Source of the DNA: Coprococcus sp.
GTDB lineage: Bacteria; Bacillota; Clostridia; Lachnospirales; Lachnospiraceae
Direction: 5' to 3'
DNA length: 64,000 nt
Assembly (NCBI GenBank): GCA_017935345.1
Contig: JAGBHU010000016.1
Coordinates: 62,001-126,000 of the forward strand
Made by a program: the position numbers and the translations under genes. Positions 1 to 10,208 of this stretch are shown in pieces. Position 1 is the stretch's first letter. Every line of letters begins with the position of its first letter. Under the pieces are notes generated by a model, which made no database searches, was not told the origin of the DNA, and saw nothing but the letters and a program-made list of their open reading frames with translations.

Positions 1-1
1 T

Positions 2-817
2 ATCAACCGTATCAGCATAGGCCTCCAAAGTGCGAATGATGAAGAGCTTGCCATGCTTGGACGTGTACATAATTATGACCAGTTTCTTGCCGCATTTAAT
101 ATTGCAAGAGAAGCGGGCTTTCGGAATATCAATATTGATATTATGGCGGCACTTCCGGGACAGAGTGTTCATTCCTATCTCGATACGTTAGAGAAGGTGT
201 TAAAATGCAGACCTGAGCATATATCTTCCTATAGTCTTATTGTTGAAGAGGACACACCGCTTGCATCAAACGAGGCGTTGCTTGCGCTTTTACCGGACGA
301 AGAGGAAGAACGGAAAATGTATGATGCGACGGATAAGGTATTGTCTTTGGCAGGATATCAAAGATATGAGATATCGAATTATGCCAAACCGGGATTCGAA
401 TGTGAACACAACAAGGTATATTGGACACTTGGTGAATACATCGGAATCGGAATCGGTGCTGCATCGTTTTTCAAAGGGAGAAGATTCAGTAATACAAAAG
501 ATATCAGGAAATATGTTCAGGTATTTGCAGAGCATGGAGAATATGAGCGTATAGAGGAAATCAGGAATATAGATGAAGAGCTTACTGCTGACAGATTGAT
601 GGAGGAATATATGTTTCTGGGCCTTCGCATGACAGAGGGGGTTAGTGCTGCGCAGTTCAATGAGCATTTTGGACATTCCATATATGATATATACGGACGT
701 GTTATCGAGAAATATGTGAAAAGCGGTTATTTGATAAATGACGGCGGAATTATAAAGCTTAGCAAACGGGGAATCGATGTAAGTAACAGGATACTTGCGG
801 ATTTCCTTCTTGACTGA
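2..817 (+). CDS. hemW: HemW-type radical SAM protein, C-terminal 271 residues (start lies before the window)
   Basis: The reading frame is already open at base 2, so the N-terminal part with the radical-SAM CxxxCxxC cluster is outside the window. What remains matches the coproporphyrinogen III oxidase-like HemW family: the INRISIGLQS strand of the SAM barrel at the very start, and further on the C-E-H-N-K-x-Y-W element followed by Y-I-G-I-G-I-G-A-A, the family signature near the C-terminal domain. HemW proteins are now regarded as heme chaperones rather than true oxidases; that is family knowledge and not visible here. In Firmicutes hemW is commonly found just upstream of hrcA, as here, although two ABC transporter genes intervene. 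The stop is 11 bases before the next gene, suggesting one transcript. Confidence 0.9.
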   Translation: MNRISIGLQSANDEELAMLGRVHNYDQFLAAFNIAREAGFRNINIDIMAALPGQSVHSYLDTLEKVLKCRPEHISSYSLIVEEDTPLASNEALLALLPDEEEERKMYDATDKVLSLAGYQRYEISNYAKPGFECEHNKVYWTLGEYIGIGIGAASFFKGRRFSNTKDIRKYVQVFAEHGEYERIEEIRNIDEELTADRLMEEYMFLGLRMTEGVSAAQFNEHFGHSIYDIYGRVIEKYVKSGYLINDGGIIKLSKRGIDVSNRILADFLLD

Positions 818-828
818 AGGAGGAGCGG

Positions 829-1437
829 ATGGACAGGCTGGTCAGTTTGGAAAATGTATCCTTTGGATATGACAATCAAAAAATCATAAAGGATTTGTCA
901 TTTGAAATTGCCGAAGGCGAGATTGTCGGCGTATCCGGGAAAAATGGTTCCGGTAAAAGTACGCTTCTGAATATCATAGGCGGCTTGATAACAGATTTTC
1001 AGGGAATGATACAATATGGAGATAATCTTGGACAGATAGGCTGTATGATTGGAGGCGCTCCGATATATGAGGACTTGTCTGTGAAAAACAATATAGAGAT
1101 GATAAAGCGTATGGATGGAACCCGCAATTTCCGGTTCGATGAAGCCCTTTATGACATAACAGACCTGAAACAATATGAAAAAAAGAGAGCAGGGAAACTG
1201 TCTCTTGGAAATAAACAGATGCTTGCCCTTTTGTTATCAATAGGAAGTAAGTCAAAACTGTTACTGCTTGATGAGCCGTTTAACGGAATTGACCCTATTC
1301 ACAAGGCAGCACTTATGAAATATCTGAAGCAGCGTGCAAAAAGTGGCACGGCTGTTGTTATGACAAGTCATATAAAGGGTGACCTGAAGTTTATGTGTGA
1401 CAGAATCATTGAGTTATCGTACGGAGTGGATAAATGA
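829..1437 (+). CDS. ABC transporter ATP-binding protein
   Basis: A 202-residue nucleotide-binding subunit. The Walker A motif GKNGSGKST is at residues 37-45, the ABC signature is L-S-L-G-N, and the Walker B motif L-L-L-L-D-E-P-F-N-G-I-D-P follows. It is short for the family and lacks the C-terminal extension seen in many drug or bacitracin exporters. It overlaps the next gene by four bases (ATGA), so the two are translationally coupled and should form an exporter. An AAGGAGGAG ribosome-binding site lies just upstream of the ATG. The substrate cannot be read from the sequence. Confidence 0.9.
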   Translation: MDRLVSLENVSFGYDNQKIIKDLSFEIAEGEIVGVSGKNGSGKSTLLNIIGGLITDFQGMIQYGDNLGQIGCMIGGAPIYEDLSVKNNIEMIKRMDGTRNFRFDEALYDITDLKQYEKKRAGKLSLGNKQMLALLLSIGSKSKLLLLDEPFNGIDPIHKAALMKYLKQRAKSGTAVVMTSHIKGDLKFMCDRIIELSYGVDK

Positions 1438-2264
1438 ACGTAATCAGAGCAGAATTTTTCAGATATAGGAAAAGTATTTATAGCAGGATATCCATAATCG
1501 TTGTCATCTTATTGGCGGTATCGGTATGCCTGATACTTCGTTATGCAGGTCATGGAATCAGCGAGACGTTGCTTTCGTCTTTGGGATTTTCGGATAGTGC
1601 GATAGCAGCAATAAGCCGGAATACCCGAAAGATTACATACATTTATTCTGCAATGTCGGCAGTTGATGTTATCATGCTTGTTGCCGGATTTTCCGTAGTG
1701 ATGCATATCTGCAGTGATTATGATATGAATACCATCCGGTATGAGCAGCAGCGCAGTAACAGCAGAATCGGATGTTATATGGCAAGGCTGGCTGCTGCGT
1801 GTCTTTATATGACATTGATATTTGTTGTATACGCATTCCTTTCTCTTGCTTTTTCACTTTTCCTTCCGGATCATGCGGATATAAAAGAAACAGGAACTTT
1901 CACATCAGGCATGGATATTACGCGCATAAGTTCTGCAATATTCATGATTCTTTTGGAAATAATGCTTGTGTGGGGCTTTACGGCTTTTATGTTTATGATT
2001 TGTGAGTTGATCAGAAATCAGACGGTAGCAGTAGCGGTATTTATCATTTTAATTATTTTTGTGACACCGGGTATTTCTGTTATATGCAATATTCTGGACA
2101 TCGGTATCGTGGGTGAAAATATATGGATTGTATCAATGCTGACGGCTTATAGTGATGCAGTTATCACATTGGATAAAGCCATTATGCTATGCGTGGGCGG
2201 GGGACTTTATTTTGTAATATCCTCTGTTTTGGGCAGCATCATTTATGGGAAACGCAGACTGTGA
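1434..2264 (+). CDS. ABC transporter membrane permease
   Basis: A 276-residue hydrophobic protein with about six predicted transmembrane segments: near residues 17-35, 75-95, 115-140, 165-190, 200-225 and 245-270. It has no recognisable soluble domain. It resembles ABC-2 type permeases, in which a short cytoplasmic N-terminus precedes the first helix. The four-base overlap with the upstream ATPase gene indicates a two-component exporter. Its sequence is poorly conserved in this kind of family, so the assignment rests mainly on membrane topology and on pairing with the ATPase. A short inverted repeat (GATTTC...GAAATC) overlaps the stop codon, but no T-run follows it. Confidence 0.75.
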   Translation: MNVIRAEFFRYRKSIYSRISIIVVILLAVSVCLILRYAGHGISETLLSSLGFSDSAIAAISRNTRKITYIYSAMSAVDVIMLVAGFSVVMHICSDYDMNTIRYEQQRSNSRIGCYMARLAAACLYMTLIFVVYAFLSLAFSLFLPDHADIKETGTFTSGMDITRISSAIFMILLEIMLVWGFTAFMFMICELIRNQTVAVAVFIILIIFVTPGISVICNILDIGIVGENIWIVSMLTAYSDAVITLDKAIMLCVGGGLYFVISSVLGSIIYGKRRL

Positions 2265-2335
2265 TTTCTATATTACAATGAAATCAGAAAGTTAACCAAT
2301 TTTATGTTTTTTTATGAAAAAATCATATATTGTTG

Positions 2336-2364
2336 TTGACAAAAAACATGGGTAGTGTTAGATT
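2336..2364 (+). promoter_or_regulatory. Sigma-A promoter of the hrcA-grpE-dnaK-dnaJ operon
   Basis: A perfect -35 hexamer TTGACA at 2336-2341 and a -10 TAGATT at 2359-2364 are separated by 17 bases. Transcription would start near 2371, just before or within the CIRCE operator, the usual arrangement for HrcA-repressed heat-shock operons. Confidence 0.75.
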
Positions 2365-2375
2365 ATTTTTAGTAG

Positions 2376-2402
2376 TTAGCACTCGGAATATTTGAGTGCT
2401 AA
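2376..2402 (+). promoter_or_regulatory. CIRCE operator (HrcA binding site)
   Basis: A perfect match to the canonical CIRCE element: TTAGCACTC (2376-2384), a nine-base spacer, and GAGTGCTAA (2394-2402). It sits between the promoter and the hrcA start codon, so HrcA represses its own operon. The site is also in the 5' untranslated RNA, where it can fold into a hairpin. Confidence 0.97.
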
Positions 2403-2423
2403 CAAAATGAAAGGAATGAGCAT

Positions 2424-3455
2424 ATGGAACTTGACGAGAGAAAAGTCAAAATCCTGAAAGCCATTGTTTCCAACTATCTTGAGACTGGTGAACCGGTAGG
2501 TTCAAGAACCATATCGAAATATACGGATTTGAATTTAAGCTCGGCAACGATAAGAAATGAGATGTCGGATTTAGAGGATATGGGGTATATATGCCAGCCT
2601 CATACATCAGCAGGTCGTATCCCTACGGATATGGGTTACAGATTTTATGTTGACAGCATTATGGAAGAGAAGATAGAGACAGAAGCTGAACGTGAGAACC
2701 TGTTAGAGCGTGTTGACAAGATGGAGAAGATGCTGAAGCAGGTAGCAAGGGTGTTGGCAGCAAATACAAATTATGCAACACTGGTTACCATGCCACAATA
2801 TAATAATACAGTAAAGTTTATCCAACTGTCACAGGTAGATGAGAGTACACTTCTGGCAGTTATCATGGTAGAGGGTAATATCGTAAAAAACAAGATTATC
2901 AATACTACCTATTGCCTGAAGAATGATGAGATATTGAAATTCAATATCCTGTTAAATACTTTTCTTCAAGGTGCTTCACTGGAGGATATTAATATTGAGC
3001 TGATTCAAACCATGAAAAAGCAGGCGGGAGAATATTCTGAGATATTGGAAACCATTTTTCAGGGAATAATGGAAGCAATCCATGAGGCCGACAATCTTAA
3101 AGTGTATACGAGTGGTGTAATGAATATGCTGAAATATCCGGAACTTGCAAATTCGGATTCAGCGGAAAAGCTGCTTGGTACGTTTGAAGACATAGAGGAT
3201 AGGGAAGAATTTGTAAAATATGTAGAAGAAGTAATCCAAAAGGAAAATTCTGATATCCAGATTGTGATAGGACAGGAGAATCAGAGTGAGGACTTAAAGG
3301 ATTGCTCGCTTGTAACAGCAACCTACAAGATGCCGGAGGGCGCGAAAGGTACGATAGGGATTATCGGTCCGAAGAGAATGGACTACAAAAAGGTAGTTAC
3401 CATGCTAAAGAATCTGACGGGTGAGCTGGATGATATATTTAACAATAACGAATAG
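2424..3455 (+). CDS. hrcA: Heat-inducible transcription repressor HrcA
   Basis: This 343-residue protein is the usual length for HrcA. The N-terminal winged helix includes the strongly conserved run around residues 18-45 (E-P-V-G-S-R-T-I and S-S-A-T-I-R-N-E-M), followed by the H-T-S-A-G-R-I-P-T-D wing at about residues 60-69. The C-terminal part holds the GAF-like dimerisation domain and ends with the I-G-I-I-G-P-K-R-M-D-Y segment. HrcA binds CIRCE and depends on GroEL for activity in characterised species. It is the first gene of the operon, with CIRCE upstream, so it is autoregulated. An AAGGAATGAG ribosome-binding region precedes the ATG. Confidence 0.97.
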   Translation: MELDERKVKILKAIVSNYLETGEPVGSRTISKYTDLNLSSATIRNEMSDLEDMGYICQPHTSAGRIPTDMGYRFYVDSIMEEKIETEAERENLLERVDKMEKMLKQVARVLAANTNYATLVTMPQYNNTVKFIQLSQVDESTLLAVIMVEGNIVKNKIINTTYCLKNDEILKFNILLNTFLQGASLEDINIELIQTMKKQAGEYSEILETIFQGIMEAIHEADNLKVYTSGVMNMLKYPELANSDSAEKLLGTFEDIEDREEFVKYVEEVIQKENSDIQIVIGQENQSEDLKDCSLVTATYKMPEGAKGTIGIIGPKRMDYKKVVTMLKNLTGELDDIFNNNE

Positions 3456-3466
3456 GAGGATATATA

Positions 3467-4129
3467 ATGGCTGAAACCAAGAAAAAGTCTTCATCTAAGA
3501 AGGTTAATACAGAGAAGAAGGCTGCGGAAACGATTGTTGGAGATGCTACAGCAGAAATAAAGCAGACATCAGAGGAAACAGTAGAGGTTACCGATACGGT
3601 AGATATTCCGGAGGAACAGGCAGAAGCAGCTAAGCCACAGCCTGTTGCAAAAGAGAACAGGAGAGGCAGCAAGGCGCTTCGGGAAGAAAATGAAATGCTG
3701 AAGGAACGTCTGAAGGATGCCGAGGAAAAATATAAACGGCTTTTGGCTGAATGTGAAAACATCAGACAGAGAAACGAAAAGGAATCCGCAAAGCTTTATG
3801 ATATAGGAGCGAAAGAGGTTCTGGCAAATCTTCTGCCGGTTGTAGATAATTTTGAAAGAGCAATGGCGGCGATACCTGAAGAGGATAAAGACAGACCGTT
3901 TGAATCAGGTGTGGCAAATATTTATAAGCAGTTCCTCGTATCTCTTGAAGGCGTTGGCGTTACACCAATGAATTGTGTAGGCGAGCAGTTTGACCCGACT
4001 TTCCACAATGCGGTTATGCATGTTGAGGATGAGAGCATGGAAGAAAATGTAATCGTAGAAGAGATGCAGAAGGGTTATATGTATAAAGAACAGGTGCTGA
4101 GATTCAGCATGGTAAAGGTAGCAAACTAA
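3467..4129 (+). CDS. grpE: Nucleotide exchange factor GrpE
   Basis: A 220-residue protein. Residues 1-65 are a lysine- and glutamate-rich, low-complexity region, typical of Gram-positive GrpE. A long coiled coil follows at about 65-115, with the conserved R-L-L-A-E-C-E-N-I-R-Q-R-N segment. The C-terminal beta domain contains the diagnostic L-P-V-V-D-N-F-E-R-A and the G-E-x-F-D-P-x-F-H-N-A-V stretch. GrpE releases ADP from DnaK. The gene is 11 bases after hrcA with an AGGAGG site and is co-transcribed with it under CIRCE. Confidence 0.96.
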   Translation: MAETKKKSSSKKVNTEKKAAETIVGDATAEIKQTSEETVEVTDTVDIPEEQAEAAKPQPVAKENRRGSKALREENEMLKERLKDAEEKYKRLLAECENIRQRNEKESAKLYDIGAKEVLANLLPVVDNFERAMAAIPEEDKDRPFESGVANIYKQFLVSLEGVGVTPMNCVGEQFDPTFHNAVMHVEDESMEENVIVEEMQKGYMYKEQVLRFSMVKVAN

Positions 4130-4188
4130 TAGCATAAAGCATTAGCAATATAGAAGTAAAAAAGAATTTATTATTTCAGGAGGAATAA

Positions 4189-6039
<1,851 letters not shown>

Positions 6040-6046
6040 TCTGAAT

Positions 6047-6074
6047 GATATGCAGGACTTATGTCCTGCATATC
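6047..6074 (+). promoter_or_regulatory. Intergenic hairpin between dnaK and dnaJ
   Basis: A perfect 12-base stem, GATATGCAGGAC (6047-6058) with GTCCTGCATATC (6063-6074), closes a four-base loop eight bases after the dnaK stop codon. The bases after it are AAAAAT, not a T-run, so it is not a standard intrinsic terminator on this strand. It could protect the 3' end of the dnaK message or mark a processing site, so that dnaK accumulates above dnaJ. Confidence 0.6.
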
Positions 6075-6118
6075 AAAAATGATAGTCTATAGTATATCGC
6101 AGATGAAAGGTTAAGAAT

Positions 6119-7279
6119 ATGGCAGAAACAAAAACGGATTATTATGAGGTCCTGGGTGTGACCAGGGGCGCCTCAGATGCAGAAATAAAAAAAGCATACC
6201 GAGTGGTAGCAAAGAAATATCATCCTGATATGAATCCGGGTGATGAAGAAGCTGAGAGAAAATTCAAAGAAGCAGCGGAAGCATATGCAGTACTTAGTGA
6301 TCCTGAAAAACGTGCCAAGTATGATCAGTTCGGCCATGCAGCATTTGACCAGAATGGCGGCGGTGGCGGATTTGGCGGATTCGGATTTGACTTTGCTGAT
6401 ATGGGTGATATCTTTGGAGACATCTTCGGAGATATGTTCGGCGGCGGCAGCAGACACAGAAATACAAACGGTCCGATGAAGGGTGCAAATATTAAGACAA
6501 CGATAAGAGTTGCATTTGAAGAAGCTATATTTGGAACCCAGAAGGAGCTGGATCTTCCGCTGAAGGATGAGTGTGATGTTTGTAAGGGTACAGGTTCCCA
6601 GCCGGGACATCAGCCGGAGGTATGTGGCAAATGTGGTGGTAAAGGCCAGATTGTTACGACACAGCAGTCGCTTTTCGGTGTAGTCAGAAATGTCCAAACC
6701 TGTCCTGATTGCGGCGGCTCAGGTAAGATTATAAAATATAAGTGCAGCAATTGTGCAGGTACCGGTTATGTAAAGAGCAGAAAGAAGATTCAGATAGCAG
6801 TACCGCCGGGAGTTGATAACGGAACCAATATCCGTATCAAGGGAAAAGGCGAGCCTGGTATCAATGGCGGTGAAAGAGGAGATTTGAATGTAACGATTCT
6901 TGTAGACCGTCATCCGACCTTCCAGAGACAGGAATATAATTTATATTCTTCAGAGCCGATATCATTTACACAGGCTGCTCTTGGCGGCACGATAAAGATT
7001 AATACCATTGAAGGTGAAATTGATTTCAGTATTCCGGCAGGTACACAGACAGATACAAAGATTAAGCTGAAAGGTAAGGGCGTTCCAAATCTTAAGAACC
7101 CGACTCAGAGAGGCGATCACTTTGTTACACTTGTTGTACAGGTTCCTGAGAATCTGACGGAAGAACAAAAAAATATACTGAATCAGTATGAACAGGCTAC
7201 TCTTGTAGAGACAAGACCGGCTACGGATTCGGCAGGTACATTTACCTTTGGTGACCATAAAAGAAGAAAGAAAAAGTAG
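6119..7279 (+). CDS. dnaJ: Co-chaperone DnaJ (Hsp40)
   Basis: A class I DnaJ of 386 residues. The J domain (about 1-75) has the essential HPD triplet in K-Y-H-P-D-M. A Gly/Phe-rich region follows at about 77-115. The zinc-binding domain has four CxxCxGxG repeats: [24 protein letters not shown] and CSNCAGTG. The C-terminal substrate-binding domains come after this. DnaJ delivers clients to DnaK and stimulates its ATPase. The gene is 79 bases after dnaK, with a stable hairpin between the two. Confidence 0.98.
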   Translation: MAETKTDYYEVLGVTRGASDAEIKKAYRVVAKKYHPDMNPGDEEAERKFKEAAEAYAVLSDPEKRAKYDQFGHAAFDQNGGGGGFGGFGFDFADMGDIFGDIFGDMFGGGSRHRNTNGPMKGANIKTTIRVAFEEAIFGTQKELDLPLKDECDVCKGTGSQPGHQPEVCGKCGGKGQIVTTQQSLFGVVRNVQTCPDCGGSGKIIKYKCSNCAGTGYVKSRKKIQIAVPPGVDNGTNIRIKGKGEPGINGGERGDLNVTILVDRHPTFQRQEYNLYSSEPISFTQAALGGTIKINTIEGEIDFSIPAGTQTDTKIKLKGKGVPNLKNPTQRGDHFVTLVVQVPENLTEEQKNILNQYEQATLVETRPATDSAGTFTFGDHKRRKKK

Positions 7280-7288
7280 GTAGAATCA

Positions 7289-8263
7289 ATGAAATGGACT
7301 AAGCTTACAGTAGAAACGACTTGTGAAGCTGTGGACCTCTTAAGCGCCTTCCTCGACGAGGAAGGCGTTTTAGGTGTTCAGGTGGAAGACAATATGCCGT
7401 TAAGTGATGAAGAACTGGCAGAGATGTATATTGATTTATTACCGGATAACATGCCGGAATATGATGGTACGGCAAAGGTATCCTGTTTTTTGGACGACAG
7501 CTATAACATAGAAGAAATGAAAAATCAAATTAGTCAGGAACTGAACAGACTGTCGGAATTTATAGAAGTGGGAAGCTGCCATATAGAATGTTCTGAAACA
7601 GAAGATGCGGACTGGCTCAATAATTGGAAAGCATATTTTAAACCTTTCAGAATATACGATAATATTGTAATAAAACCGACGTGGGAGGAGAGTCCCGCTG
7701 ATGTGACGGAGAAGGATATTGTTATTGATATAGACCCCGGTACTGCATTTGGTACAGGCTCACATGAAACGACAAAGCTCTGTATTGGACAGCTAAAAAA
7801 ATATATGAAGGCTGGGGATGCTGTACTTGATGCGGGCAGCGGAAGCGGTATATTGTCTTTCATTTGCAGCAGGCTTGGTGCAGGCAAAGTGCTTGGCGTC
7901 GATATAGACAATATCGCTGTCGATGTGGCAAATGAAAACAGAGCTGTCAACAATATATCCGAAGAACAGGTAAGCTTTGTCTGCGGAAATATACTGGAGG
8001 ATAAAGAACTGGCTGGAACGATAGGCAGGCAATACGATATTGTCGTTGCCAATATTCTTGCAGATGTTATTATACCGTTGTCAGGAATCGTACAGGAATT
8101 TATGAAGAAAGACGGATTGTTTATATCCTCGGGTATCATTCATATGAAAGAGGATGAAGTGCGGAAAGCCCTTCTTGACAATGACTTTGACATAGTAGAT
8201 ACTGTCTATATGAAAGACTGGGTCAGCTTTGTGGCTAAAAAAAGAAATAGCGGACGGTATTGA
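7289..8263 (+). CDS. prmA: Ribosomal protein L11 methyltransferase PrmA
   Basis: A 324-residue SAM-dependent methyltransferase that trimethylates ribosomal protein L11. The PrmA hallmark I-D-P-G-T-A-F-G-T-G-S-H-E-T-T is near residues 150-165. Motif I follows as V-L-D-A-G-S-G-S-G-I-L-S, with alanine where many relatives have valine or leucine and serine in place of cysteine. The A-N-I-L-A catalytic-region motif is present. The gene is 9 bases after dnaJ, a common clostridial arrangement. Its first 85 bases include a terminator-like palindrome described separately. Confidence 0.95.
   Translation: MKWTKLTVETTCEAVDLLSAFLDEEGVLGVQVEDNMPLSDEELAEMYIDLLPDNMPEYDGTAKVSCFLDDSYNIEEMKNQISQELNRLSEFIEVGSCHIECSETEDADWLNNWKAYFKPFRIYDNIVIKPTWEESPADVTEKDIVIDIDPGTAFGTGSHETTKLCIGQLKKYMKAGDAVLDAGSGSGILSFICSRLGAGKVLGVDIDNIAVDVANENRAVNNISEEQVSFVCGNILEDKELAGTIGRQYDIVVANILADVIIPLSGIVQEFMKKDGLFISSGIIHMKEDEVRKALLDNDFDIVDTVYMKDWVSFVAKKRNSGRY
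7342..7371 (+). promoter_or_regulatory. Terminator-like palindrome inside the 5' end of prmA
   Basis: An 11-base perfect inverted repeat, CGCCTTCCTCG (7345-7355) and CGAGGAAGGCG (7357-7367), is followed by TTTT and preceded by AA. In RNA this would be a very stable GC-rich stem with a short U tail, about 55 bases into the prmA coding sequence. It encodes ordinary residues (L-S-A-F-L-D-E-E-G-V-L). It may limit read-through from the heat-shock genes into prmA and rsmE. Activity as a terminator is inferred only. Confidence 0.5.
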
Positions 8264-8282
8264 TGGGTAGAAGGAATAGGGA

Positions 8283-9035
8283 ATGAACAGATTTTTTGCG
8301 GATGAAAACAGTATATTTACAGATGACTGTATAGAAATATATGGCGAGGATGTCAATCATATCAGAAATGTACTGAGATTGAAGAAAAATGAAGAAATAA
8401 TCGTTTGTGACGGTGCAGGTAAGGATTATTATTGCCGTATTTCCGGTATGACATCTGAAAAAGTAGTTGCAGATATTTTGGATGTATGTGATAATTTGTC
8501 AGAGCTTGAAACTGCGATAACACTGTTTCAGGGATATCCGAAATCTGATAAGCTTGAGCTTATTATCCAGAAGAATGTAGAATTGGGCGTATCACGTATT
8601 GTTCCTGTTATGACAAAGAGAACCGTGGTAAAGCTGGATGATAAGAAAGCGGACAGGAAGACCGAACGGTATAAAAGCATTGCCCTGTCGGCAGCCAAGC
8701 AGTGTGGAAGAGGGCGGATTCCGGAGGTGACGAAGCCGGTGACTTTTGATGAAGCTCTTTCTATGGCGGCGAAGCTGGATATGTGTATGATTCCGTATGA
8801 AGAAGCAGAAGGGATAGAATTTTCCCGTAAGATGATATCTGAAATAAAAGGGAAATCGTCACTTGGTATATTCATAGGACCTGAGGGCGGATTTGACGAG
8901 ACTGAAGTTGCTGCCGCCAAAGAGAAGGGAATTGTACCGATTACCCTCGGACATAGAATCCTTCGTACCGAAACGGCAGGTATGGCAGTTATGTCGGTGA
9001 TTATGTTCTCGCTTGAAAAAGATAATCAGACATGA
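8283..9035 (+). CDS. rsmE: 16S rRNA m3U1498 methyltransferase RsmE
   Basis: A 250-residue SPOUT-class methyltransferase. It starts with M-N-R-F-F, and the N-terminal PUA-like domain includes H-I-R-N-V-L-R-L. The trefoil-knot part contains S-A-A-K-Q-C-G-R, F-I-G-P-E-G-G-F and L-G-x-R-I-L-R-T-E-T-A, all characteristic of RsmE. It modifies U1498 in the decoding region of 16S rRNA. It lies directly after prmA, the usual pairing in Clostridia and Bacilli. Confidence 0.96.
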   Translation: MNRFFADENSIFTDDCIEIYGEDVNHIRNVLRLKKNEEIIVCDGAGKDYYCRISGMTSEKVVADILDVCDNLSELETAITLFQGYPKSDKLELIIQKNVELGVSRIVPVMTKRTVVKLDDKKADRKTERYKSIALSAAKQCGRGRIPEVTKPVTFDEALSMAAKLDMCMIPYEEAEGIEFSRKMISEIKGKSSLGIFIGPEGGFDETEVAAAKEKGIVPITLGHRILRTETAGMAVMSVIMFSLEKDNQT

Positions 9036-9062
9036 AATAAATCAATATGAGAGGCAGATGTT

Positions 9063-10208
9063 ATGGAGGCATATTTTGATAATGCCGCAACGACGGTAGT
9101 ATTTCCGGAGGTCAGAGAGCTTGTAACGAAGCTGATGGGGGAGGATTATGGCAATCCTTCTTCTCTTCATATGAAGGGCATGGATGCAGGTGCCTATGTG
9201 AAGACGGCAAGAGAAATCATTGCAAAGGAATTAAAGGCAGAGCCAAAAGAGATTATTTTTACCTCTGGTGGTACGGAGTCAAACAATATGGCACTAATCG
9301 GTGCTGCGCTGGCAAATAAGAGAGCAGGAAATAAAATAGTGACGACAACGGTGGAACATGCTTCTGTTTCGGCTTGTATGAAATTCCTTTCGGAACTGGG
9401 ATTTGAGGTCGTTTCGATTGGAACGGATAAAAACGGTATTGTTGATACCCGCAAGCTGGTAGAGGCAGTTGATGAGAATACCATTCTTGTTTCCGTAATG
9501 TATGTCAACAATGAAATCGGTTCCGTTATGCCGATAGAAGAGATTGGCAGACTGATAAAGGAAAAGAACAGTAAGGTGCTGTTCCATGTGGATGCCATAC
9601 AGGCATTTGGCAAGATGATTATTTATCCGAAAAGACTGAATATAGATATGATGTCAATCAGTGGTCATAAGCTTCACGGACCGAAAGGAACAGGCGTGTT
9701 ATTTGTAAAAAACGGTACAAAATTGAAACCGATTCTATATGGCGGAGGTCAGCAGGACGGTATGCGTTCAGGAACGGAGAATGTGCCGGGGATAGCAGGT
9801 CTTGGACTGGCGGTGAAGATGGTATATGAGAATCTGGATGAACGGGTAAGTCATATGAAAAAGCTCAAGGACAGGCTTACGACAGGCTTGCAGGACATCG
9901 AAAATGTGTATTGCCATTCGGGTGAAGCGCCGCATATTGCAAGCTTTTCCTTTGTGGGAGTCAGAAGCCAGGTTCTGTTAAATAAGCTTGGGGAAAGAGG
10001 CATATATGTGTCAGCAGGCTCGGCATGCTCGTCAAACAAGCAGTTGGTAAGCAGTGTGCTTACGGCGATTGATTTGCCGAAGGAACAGCTCGAATCCACA
10101 TTACGTTTCAGCTTTTCTGAGTACAATACGGAAGAACAGGTAGATGATGCCATAGAAGTGATGAAGGAAATCTTGCCGATATTAAGAAGATATGTGAGGA
10201 AAAAGTAA
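9063..10208 (+). CDS. Cysteine desulfurase (NifS/IscS family)
   Basis: A 381-residue class V aminotransferase-fold enzyme. It opens with the Y-F-D-N-A-A-T-T motif. The PLP-binding lysine is Lys203 in S-G-H-K-L-H-G, and the persulfide-forming cysteine is Cys322 in S-A-G-S-A-C-S-S. The short active-site loop around the cysteine suggests the NifS-like group. It abuts thiI with no spacing (TAA then ATG), so its likely role is to supply sulfur to ThiI for 4-thiouridine in tRNA and possibly thiazole synthesis, like NifZ with ThiI in Bacillus. No iscU or iscR is nearby. Confidence 0.95.
   Translation: MEAYFDNAATTVVFPEVRELVTKLMGEDYGNPSSLHMKGMDAGAYVKTAREIIAKELKAEPKEIIFTSGGTESNNMALIGAALANKRAGNKIVTTTVEHASVSACMKFLSELGFEVVSIGTDKNGIVDTRKLVEAVDENTILVSVMYVNNEIGSVMPIEEIGRLIKEKNSKVLFHVDAIQAFGKMIIYPKRLNIDMMSISGHKLHGPKGTGVLFVKNGTKLKPILYGGGQQDGMRSGTENVPGIAGLGLAVKMVYENLDERVSHMKKLKDRLTTGLQDIENVYCHSGEAPHIASFSFVGVRSQVLLNKLGERGIYVSAGSACSSNKQLVSSVLTAIDLPKEQLESTLRFSFSEYNTEEQVDDAIEVMKEILPILRRYVRKK

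Noticed and set aside
2258-2290. Inverted repeat at the end of the ABC permease gene as a terminator
   Set aside because: The arms are short and AT-rich and no T-run follows.
7534-8139. A 201-codon - strand open frame opposite prmA
   Set aside because: The prmA frame is strongly supported by family motifs. The opposite frame is serine-rich shadow sequence without a ribosome-binding site.
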